Shown here: positions 56,092 through 64,000 of the stretch, piece after piece
Position numbering within the stretch: position 1 is the stretch's first letter
How the letters are laid out: the number at the start of each line of letters is the position of its first letter
Position numbers and translations under genes: made by a program
Notes under the pieces: generated by a model
Database searches by the model: none
What the model saw: the letters and a program-made list of their open reading frames with translations, nothing else
What the model was told of the DNA's origin: nothing
From: Staphylotrichum longicolle
Taxonomy: Eukaryota > Ascomycota > Sordariomycetes > Sordariales > Chaetomiaceae
Assembly: GCA_019096155.1 (NCBI GenBank)
Contig: JAHCVI010000001.1
Coordinates: forward strand, 62,001-126,000
Length of the DNA stretch: 64,000 nt
Direction: 5' to 3'

Positions 56092-59037
56092 TCAAATAGC
56101 AGCAGCGATCTGGAGCATGACTGACAAGGCGCCCCTGTCGCCGGGGTTCCGCACGACCAAGAGCTGCTTGTCCTTCTTGCTCCCACCGCTGCTGCTGTCA
56201 CGGTCCTTCTTCTGCGGGGACGAGGTGCGGGACCGGCTCGCGCGCCGCGAGGCCGAGGCGAGCTGCTCGACGCGCTGCTGGAGCTCGACCACCTGGCCGG
56301 TGGCGGCGTTGTACGACTGGGTGACGCTGTCGAGGGACTGCTGGACGGTGCCGAGCTGCTGCTTCGCGGCGCCCAGCTGGGCCGAGAGGGCCGTGTTGCC
56401 CTCGGTGAGTGTGTTGATCTCGTCGACGCGGCGTGAAATCTCCTGGCCTTTGGCCTCGAGTTCGGCGCGTAGGGCCGCGGCGGCCGTGTCCGGGTCTTTG
56501 GCGAGTTCGGTTTGGAGCGTGGTGATTTGGGCTTGGAGGGACGAGACCTTGCCCTCGAGCTCGGCCTTGGCTGCCTCGAGGGCAGGTAATTTGCCCGCTT
56601 CGGCTTGGACCCCGGCAAGATTGGCTTCGAGGTCGGCAATCTTGCCCTGGAGATCGCCGATTCTGCTTTCTGCGGCGGCCTTCTCGCCCGACAGGCCGGG
56701 GATCTTGTCGGCTTCGCCCTGGAGCTCTGTGATCTTGGCACCGAGCTCGGTGATCTTGCCTTCGAGTTCGGCGATGTTGCCTTCCAGTTCAGCGGCCTTG
56801 CCGGCGAGTTCGGCCTTGGTGCTCTCGAGACCGGCTACCTTGTCTGCTTCGGCCTGGACCGCGGCCTTTTCGGCGGTGAGCTTGTCGATCTCGGCTCTGG
56901 CGGCATCGAGGGCGTCCCGGACTCCAGACATGTCCCCGGCCAAGTCGAGCTTCTGGCTGGCGAGTGACACATTGGCCGCCTTGGCACCGGCGAGATCGGT
57001 GTTGAGGGTATGAAGCTGCGCCTGCATCTCAGCCTTCTCGGCAGTGAGGTCCTCGATTTCCTTCTGCAGGCCGGCTTTGTCCGTCTCGAGGCCCTCGATT
57101 TGAGTTTTGAGATCAGCCGCTTCAGCCTTGGCCGTCGAGATTTCGTCCTCGAGGGTGCTGATTTTGGCATTAAGGTCGGCCGTGGTGGTTGTGAGATCCT
57201 CGACCTGAGAGCTGAGCTTGGCGATCTCCTCGTCGGCCGTCTCGAGCCTGGCTTGGACCTCGGCCTTCTCCTGCTCGATGGTCGCCTTGGCATTCTCGAG
57301 CTGCTCCTTTTCTTGCTCGAGCTCGACAGCGCGGGTCTTGGCTGCTTCGTGTTCCTGCTCCAGTTCCGCGCGGAGGGCTGCCTTGTCCTCCACTGCGGCA
57401 TCCCTTATCCTTTGCTGCTCATCCTCGGCAGCCTTCAGCTCCTCGTTCAATGTGGTAATGCGGTCCGCGAGCGTCCTCATCTCCGTCTCGAGCTGCTCAC
57501 GGGCGGCAACCATGTCGGCAATCTCCTTGTCCTTGCTGTCGCGCTGCTCCTGAAGGGCGTCCCTGCTGGTCTCGAGAGCGGCAATCTGGTGAGCCAGAAG
57601 ATCCTCGTGCTCCTTACGGTCGTCCTGGAGCTTCTTGAAGTCCCTTTCCAGCTCCGCGAGCTGTCCTCCAACCTTGTCCTTGGACTCCTTGATGTCGTCG
57701 CGGTCCTTCTCGGCCTCCTCGAGCATGACCTTCTGCAACTCCATGGTTGATCTGTATTCGTCGAGGACTTGCCTGGTAGCCTCAAGCTTGGCTTGCAGCT
57801 CTACTTTGCTGGCGCGCTCGGCATCTCGATCCTTCTCGACCTCGTCGAGCATGCCCTTTTGCAGGTCGAAGTTGCTGCGGAACTCGTCAAAGATGGCCTT
57901 TTGCTCCTCGAGCATGCCGAGGACCTCTTCCCTGCCTCTGCGTTCCGTGTCGCGTTCCTTCTCCATGGCCGCCTTCTCCTTGTCGGCGGCAGCGATGCGG
58001 GAGGCACTCTCGTCGAGCTCCCTCTTCAATTTGGTCTCGCTCTCGCGCAGTGTTTCTCTCTCGGCTTCGAGCTGCTCGATCTTGTGCATCAGGCTGCGCT
58101 CCATCTCCTGCTGGTACCGTTCCAGTTCGCGTGTGTACCTGAACTCGGGCGTCTCGGCAGTGAGGGGGAGCATCTTGACTTGGACTGACCGGCTACCGCT
58201 CTTGACAACAGTCCGGTCTCCTTGGGAGGGCGGCAGTGCCCTGGTGGCCGGGCGTGGCTTGACTTTGCGAGCGGGAGGGGCGACGCTGACGGCGCTCTCG
58301 GAGCCGATGACGCTAGGGGTAAAGCGAACGGAGGGCGTCGACCTTGTGTTGGTCTCGGTTGGTGTCACATCGCTGGCGCAGGAGTCCGAGGGAGATGAGA
58401 TAATTGTCGTTGCTTCCGTGGTGGAGGACAAGTCGGAAGATTCTGAGACAGACTCGGTCTCGGGGTCCACGTCGCGGTAGTTGCGGTCACGGCGGCTGTA
58501 GGAGTCACGGGGATCATGGCGTTCCAGGAGCCTGTTGTCGGGCACATATTGGGGAGCCAAAACGGTGTGGACTGGGGGCACATGGTAGCCAGATGGCATG
58601 TTGGCGGAGGACGCCCTCGACGGCCTCAGGCTGACGACTGCTTGGCGTTCTGCGGGGATGCCCGGGAACTTTGCCTTGAGGACCTTCCGTGGCAGGGCTC
58701 CTGTTGAGGCGGATGGCACGGGTGACGAAGGACCCAGCTCCGAGTCGCTCCCGACGGCGGGCAGGTTGGATGATGTGACGGACGTGTCCGAGTTCCGTCG
58801 TGGCCGTGTTGCCGGGCGTGCTGTCTTCCTCAAGATCGACTTGGCCGGCTGCTGCCGCTGGCCATCTCTCTCCTGCTGCTTCTCCGGCTCCCACTCGGGC
58901 CACTCGGCGGGGCGGCCGCCGTTGGGCCGGCCATCAGAGCCGGGGGTCACGGTGCCCCCTACTCGCGGGCGGAGGTATTGTCGTTCCCTCTCCATTGCTT
59001 GGCTGTGTGTTGCGAGCGTGTGTGGTGTTGTGTTCAT
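56092..59037 (-). CDS. Large coiled-coil protein, M-protein/myosin-tail-like
   Basis: Single long exon from the first in-frame ATG at 59037 (981 aa; an alternative ATG at 58995 starts MERERQYLRPRVGG). Residues 1-280 are disordered, Ser/Pro/Arg-rich (RKTARPATRPRRNSD, STPSVRFTPSVIGSESAVS). From about 290 to 900 is almost continuous heptad coiled coil (ELERYQQEMERSLMHKIEQLEAE..., repeated LEGKITELGAKITEL-type units near 760-800). The end is a conserved-looking SRSRTSSPQKKDRD...LLVVRNPGDRGALSVML. Such proteins are structural or scaffold factors; no enzyme domain is present. The terminal RNPGDRGALSVM motif recurs in ascomycete homologues as I remember them, but its role is unknown. Confidence 0.88.
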   Translation of the reverse strand: MNTTPHTLATHSQAMERERQYLRPRVGGTVTPGSDGRPNGGRPAEWPEWEPEKQQERDGQRQQPAKSILRKTARPATRPRRNSDTSVTSSNLPAVGSDSELGPSSPVPSASTGALPRKVLKAKFPGIPAERQAVVSLRPSRASSANMPSGYHVPPVHTVLAPQYVPDNRLLERHDPRDSYSRRDRNYRDVDPETESVSESSDLSSTTEATTIISSPSDSCASDVTPTETNTRSTPSVRFTPSVIGSESAVSVAPPARKVKPRPATRALPPSQGDRTVVKSGSRSVQVKMLPLTAETPEFRYTRELERYQQEMERSLMHKIEQLEAERETLRESETKLKRELDESASRIAAADKEKAAMEKERDTERRGREEVLGMLEEQKAIFDEFRSNFDLQKGMLDEVEKDRDAERASKVELQAKLEATRQVLDEYRSTMELQKVMLEEAEKDRDDIKESKDKVGGQLAELERDFKKLQDDRKEHEDLLAHQIAALETSRDALQEQRDSKDKEIADMVAAREQLETEMRTLADRITTLNEELKAAEDEQQRIRDAAVEDKAALRAELEQEHEAAKTRAVELEQEKEQLENAKATIEQEKAEVQARLETADEEIAKLSSQVEDLTTTTADLNAKISTLEDEISTAKAEAADLKTQIEGLETDKAGLQKEIEDLTAEKAEMQAQLHTLNTDLAGAKAANVSLASQKLDLAGDMSGVRDALDAARAEIDKLTAEKAAVQAEADKVAGLESTKAELAGKAAELEGNIAELEGKITELGAKITELQGEADKIPGLSGEKAAAESRIGDLQGKIADLEANLAGVQAEAGKLPALEAAKAELEGKVSSLQAQITTLQTELAKDPDTAAAALRAELEAKGQEISRRVDEINTLTEGNTALSAQLGAAKQQLGTVQQSLDSVTQSYNAATGQVVELQQRVEQLASASRRASRSRTSSPQKKDRDSSSGGSKKDKQLLVVRNPGDRGALSVMLQIAAAI

Positions 59038-62000
59038 GTGTTGTTGTAAATGTCGTTTGTGCTTCAGTGTTCCGTCTGCTGTGTCTGGGGACACTCAGGT
59101 TGCTGTGGGATCGTGGTTGTGGTGTGGGCAGGGTGTCGTGACACGGGGGGGCATGGCGGGAGGAATTCTCGATCTTTTGGACAGAGAATTGTGTTTGTTG
59201 TGTGCACGAGACAGACGGACGAGAGCAAGTGGTGCAGTTCGGGGAGAAGCAGGAGGACAAAGCAGGCTTAGGGCGTGCAGGAGAGCGTGGTTTTGATGGC
59301 AGAGGACGGGCGGCCAGGGGGGTCCCACAGCGGCATCCGGGACGGGCACAGATTGGGTGTCTTGTCTCTTGTTGCTCTTGTGCCATTCGCGTGCAACCTC
59401 ACCGACCTGGCCCGCCTGTGACAACGTGTGTAGCGTGACTCACGCTGAATGTGGCTAGTCAGCCTCGCAGAGCCCTGAATCCGGCCAACAGAGGGAGCGC
59501 AATGAGGGAAATTCAGAGGGCTGGCATTGGGCATAGACAAGGTGAGACGTCGAATCGGGTCGGGCACCACACGTCTGGCTGGCCAAGCGGGACTGGCAAG
59601 ACGGAACCCGAATGGACCCTGATGCGCTGGAGAACGACACAGCAAATCACTCAGCAAATCATCCAAATCACTCACTCGGGCACCCACTGGGCACGAGGAG
59701 GCGCTGCTTCAACACGCGGGGCATTGCTTGCAAACTGCGTGCGCCTGCTTGCCACCCATTGCCAAATCATCAGGGCAGGGCAGTCGAACCCCGGCCATGT
59801 TGGGTTGCCGGATGGTTGGCTCGCTGTCTCATGTCGGGAGAGGAGCCCTCCAGGCGCGGTGGTTTGTCCCTCGCAGCGCCCCAGATGCAAGAAAACGAGG
59901 TGGCGATGGGCAGATTGGCAGGGGCTGCGGCAATCAAGGCTGCAATCAGAATTCTCATCAAACCGCCAGGGAACTGGCAGTCGCGGACGGCCCCCAGGCA
60001 AGGGCGTTGTTGGCTGGTGTTGCTCCTTCCGTCCACCACGACCCGAAAATAAACGTCAGCGGCTCTGTGCGCGGAGGGCGGGAAAGGCCGCCCACCAATC
60101 AAGGGCAGTCATTGAGACAAAACGCCCCACCATTGGGCATCGTCAGGCCACGACAACACCCAACGTGGTGCCGCACAATTCGCGATTTCCAACTTCGTGC
60201 CTTCCCAGAGCCCCGGTCCGCAGCAGGCAGGAGCGCGGAAAGTGCATCATGAGCTGTCGTGATTTGCTGGGCAATTCTCCGCCTGAAGCCACGGCCAGGG
60301 CACATTTGTTGACTTCCACTGCATGGTACGAGATCTAGCGGGTTGCGGGCCTGGGTCAATCCAACTCCAGCCCCAGCAGCAGCTCCGGTCCCTCCACATC
60401 ACCACGACTGGTCCAGGTTGCAGGCCCAGAGTCTACTGGCCCTGATGAGAGATGCTGTCCCTGGGGTGCCGTTGCCAATGCACATCTTGCATATTCATCT
60501 CATCATTTATGCTGGGGCGTCGACAACGCCGGCAGGCTGCATTGCTCAAGTGGGACTCGCTGAGACAGGCCGACCTGGTGGGACCGCCCCGGTGAGAGAC
60601 AAGTCAGAACGTCAAGACACCACTCAGCTTCACCCACTCTGCCGGATCAGCCGAGACAAGGCACTCACAAATGTATGGACTTTGCATTCGCTCGGAGAGA
60701 CCGGTTAACAATCGCAGCTTCCGCCTCGATTACGGCCCATCTTTTTCTTGCCTTTGTGTCACGGGAGTTGCTGCCCGAAGCACTCAGCCCCTCAATACCT
60801 ATCACGAGCTCCGAGCCAGCCCGAGGACCACTGAGCTGCTGTTTGGCAAAGTATGTGTTCCCAAGCCCGAGCTTGGCAGTCCATCCGCGGCGAGACCACC
60901 AGCGGGCCGGCCCTTGCCTGCCCCCGTCGAGCTGGAACACTCTGGAATGCCCTCGCTACGACCATGCAGGACTAGCTCAGGGTCTACTGCCATCAACTCC
61001 ACTTGCCCGTGTGTTGTCTACTCCGTTGGCATTTGTTGTGCAAGTCGAGCTTCAGTCATAGTTCCCGTAGCAGAAGCTGGTTGGTCACGAATGCACTTTC
61101 TGTTTGGGACGCCGGTGTCCGCCAGGGGCTGCAACAACCTCGATGCGGAAGCCGGGCGGGTTGTTGAGTCTCGGACTCAAGTCTCATAGGTTGTCTGTCT
61201 CTTGCCAACTACCAACCATGTAAGCGGAACAAGCCGCATCTGTCCACTGAGCAAGTCACCGCCTGCTAGTTGAACAGCCAACTCTTGTCTCCACCCTAGG
61301 CGGTGAAGATGTGACCCAGTCCGCCTCCTAATGGCACATATAATAGGCTGTTACTTTCCCCCAACAAATTGCCTTCATCTCTCATGTTTGGACAGAAATC
61401 CGCCGCTGCCTGCGCCCCGCCGCATCTGCCTGCGGTTACGTTCGCTTGAGGTCGTCTAGAGGGTTGGTGTATCCTCAGTGAGCCGCGAACCAGGTGCAGA
61501 GCGGCTTGGCTCGACGCATAGCCGCATAGACGGGAAAGGGTCAGATGGGGTCAAACAAGACTACGTGGGCCATCGTCAGTCACCACGAACCGCGTCCGAG
61601 TGGCAACAATCACGTCAGCTTTCCGTGTGCCCCAGGGACGGACGGTTGGAGGGGACCTATGGAGGGCAGGCAAACTGAGGAGTGTGCGTTTACCGGTGTC
61701 AGCGCTGGGAAGCCACATACAGACCGGTGGAGGATTACGCGTTACAAGATCCGAGATCGATCAAGAACCCGGATGGTGCATCATTTTGTGAAGATAATGA
61801 TGAGCGGCTTTCTGCTCCGCCTCTCCCGCCTGCCAGCACAGTACCTGAACCACGAGGCCAAGAAATGGTCTCTCGTGTCTAGAATCCAGAGCCCAGAACT
61901 TTGCTGGTGGCGGAGTTGCAATCAGGGCTCAAAAGCGGCTCTCCCATCGATACTGCCGTCTCCCCAGCAGCGGTCTGCCGATGATCGCGGCCAACGATGT

Positions 62001-64000
62001 GAAGCGGAGGCCCCATTAATGCACCAAACTTCCGAATCAAGAACACCCATCCGAGTTGTCGGATGGCAAGACCTTGTCCAGTGGAGCTCTGCTCATGAGA
62101 CATAATCCATGCCCAACACCCTCCTTCTCTGCCACCATTCACCGTATTTCAGTGCCTGCCCAATGAAAACGCCCTGATGGGGTCGTAGTTGGTTGAATAG
62201 CCACCCTACACGTATTCCAGGGTCCCCAGAGCCTCCAGAAAACTGTCCCCGTCTCATACGGAAAACCTCCTGACCGGCCCATGCCTCGGCTATTTTGTGC
62301 CTACCTGCAGCGTGAGAACTCGTGCCGTTCCGGTCGCCAAAACAAACGAGAATAACATGGAGGAGGCGGCACCTGGGTCCCCAGTGACGTCAACCCAGTT
62401 GGTGTTGTACAGAAATCATGGGACAGTACTTCGGTCACAAGGGCTCTTTGCCATCACAGCACGTTCTCCGTCGGAGCCCGATATATCCGCGGATTGGGGT
62501 TTCCAACACGAGCCAAAGGTCGGACGATCGAGGTGTTTCTGTCTTGGGCTCCTGGAGCACGCTATGATTCCAAAAATGGACTATTTTTTGAGATGACTTC
62601 CCCATTTTTTTCTCCAATGGGATAGGAATGTAAAGCAACTCCCAATTGTCACAAGGATTGAGCTAGCTTCGATCGAAGCCTTTGAATAACTCACCAGAAT
62701 CTGTGAGATCAAATGCCCCGCTTTTTTGGTGGTGCTTGATGTCGAATGAGAGCGCTACCGAAGGGTGTTGACACTGAGGCCTCAGTTCTCAAGGAAACTC
62801 TAATCAGTCCAAGAGTTCCCATATGGGCCATCAACAGTTTTGAAACCTTGAAGGGTTGACTCTATAAGCGCTGTCTCTTTGTTTCCAGTCTTCTCGCGTT
62901 TAGCTTTCTCGCGTTTACACGCCATCCAATCCATCTCCCCGCAAACTCCTTGGCTTGAAGTCGCTGTCTTCACTTTCACGCAAATACCCCAGCACTGGTT
63001 CAGAATATTCATTACTAACTGCCATAGGACAAAAATCCTATTCGAAAAGTGGATTTGACTGCAGGCCAGCAGTCTCGTTTTCAAGAATCACTCCAGTGTT
63101 TTACTTCAGTGCTCTGCGTCGATGGTCGCCGAACTGTCTCGGTGATAGGGCCGTTTGCCTCTCTTCTTAAACTTTAAACAACATGCTGGCCTCATGATTG
63201 AGATCCATAACTGATCACATCATCACGAGCTAACCGTGATTCACATCTAGTAGGTTAAGATTCGGCGGCAGTGTTGACGACACAATTGGATCTTGTCAAA
63301 CCAACAGAACAGGCAGACAACTCAAGCACATCATCGTTGATACAGTATGATGGGATGCCATCCCGGGTTTGCGGATACGTAACCTCTAATCAGGGCAAGC
63401 ATGCATTCAAAGTTGCATTTCCATCATCAGCAGTCCTCATTCAAAGCAGTTTCACTGCTCTGTTGCTGTCCACAACACCATGCAAAACAGAAAACCTTGT
63501 TGCGAGAAGGTTGTTGAACCAAGTGAACACGATTAAGTTGGCCATTGAACATTGTTCATGCACCTAGGAATATGAGCAGGGTCTCCCGCTCATGCTTCAT
63601 TCCGTCCGTCTCTTGATCTCCAGGTTTCTGGTCAGGCTTGCGTCTCGTCGCTCGTTCACGCGGAGGGGACCCCGCAGACAGTCGATGAGGGATGGCCCAA
63701 GAAGGCCGATACCCTGGCTATACGAGATCCGATGTTGGAAAGAGCCCGACACAACCGCCATGTGCGTGCTTAAGTCGCATGCGCCTTCTCATTCAAGACA
63801 TCCGCACTTGCCGGGCAGGACGCCCAAGGTAGACTTTCCAGAAGGGACCGGATGCGGCATTGAGCCAAGTTATCAGAGCACACCATGGCTTGCCGATTGG
63901 GACCAAACACTTAGTCTGCGAGGCCCAGATACATCATCGAAATGTGACGCCGCCCCGTCGACGATGTGTCGGCTACGAATACGCAGCGCATTTGCCCAAG
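59038..64000. other. About 5 kb without a supported gene
   Basis: The start is the upstream region of the coiled-coil gene. Longer frames (59451-60338 plus, 295 codons; 61545-62105 plus, 186 codons) lack domains, have low-complexity Arg/Gly/Thr composition and compete with frames on the other strand. No tRNA or repeat recognised. Confidence 0.4.

Noticed and set aside
56054..58480. Several long plus-strand open frames (for example 56054-57013, 57010-57750, 57635-58480)
   Set aside because: They are antisense shadows of the coiled-coil gene; their Ser/Leu-rich translations follow from the Glu/Lys/Ala heptads on the other strand.
59451..60338. 295-codon plus-strand frame
   Set aside because: No domain, Arg/Gly/Thr-biased composition, overlapped by competing frames on the other strand; more likely promoter DNA of the coiled-coil gene.

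Overview
The window looks like nuclear DNA of a filamentous ascomycete, probably a Sordariomycete. This is inferred from many short spliceosomal introns (44 to about 210 bp, mostly GTRAGT...YAG), two Zn(II)2Cys6 regulators, a SAT4/PTH11-type rhodopsin-fold protein, a NACHT (NLR-like) protein, a Fot1/pogo-type transposon and intron-containing tRNA genes. No species can be named from the sequence alone.

Layout. 0-9 kb: a SAT4-family membrane protein (-), a secreted two-domain rhodanese (+), and a PHO89/PiT phosphate symporter (+) that carries a complete tRNA-Phe(GAA) gene inside its second intron. 10-18 kb: a DIT-like locus made of an MFS exporter (-), a CYP56/DIT2-like P450 (+) and a DIT1/PvcA-type enzyme (+). 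This is the gene set that makes and exports formyl-dityrosine (or an isocyanide-type tyrosine product) in yeasts. 18-24 kb: a Ctr copper transporter (+) and a Zn2Cys6 factor (-). 26.0-27.9 kb: a 1,856-bp TA-flanked pogo/Fot1 element with perfect 44-bp inverted repeats and a frame-broken transposase. 28.7-34 kb: a secreted SurE-type phosphatase (-) and a decayed Hsp70-like gene (-). 34.7-43 kb: a coiled-coil orphan (+), a secreted orphan (+), and a divergent DHA2 exporter (-) / Zn2Cys6 regulator (+) pair. 44.5-50.7 kb: a broken NACHT protein (-), tRNA-Thr(AGT) (-), an Arg/Glu-rich orphan (-) and a small acidic-tailed protein (-). 51-59 kb: thioredoxin (-), a SnoaL-like protein (+) and a ~980-residue coiled-coil protein (-). 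59-64 kb has no gene I can support.

Functional links: the DIT-like trio is the clearest pathway. PHO89 and the SurE phosphatase could both serve phosphate acquisition (a CACGTG box lies upstream of the latter). The DHA2/Zn2Cys6 pair looks like a transporter with a local regulator.

Caveat: at least five homology-supported genes carry single-base frame breaks, several in or beside short homopolymers, while about thirteen others splice cleanly into full-length proteins. Real pseudogenes and residual assembly indels cannot be separated from this sequence alone. Exon coordinates are my manual reconstructions from splice motifs, frame continuity and family conservation.
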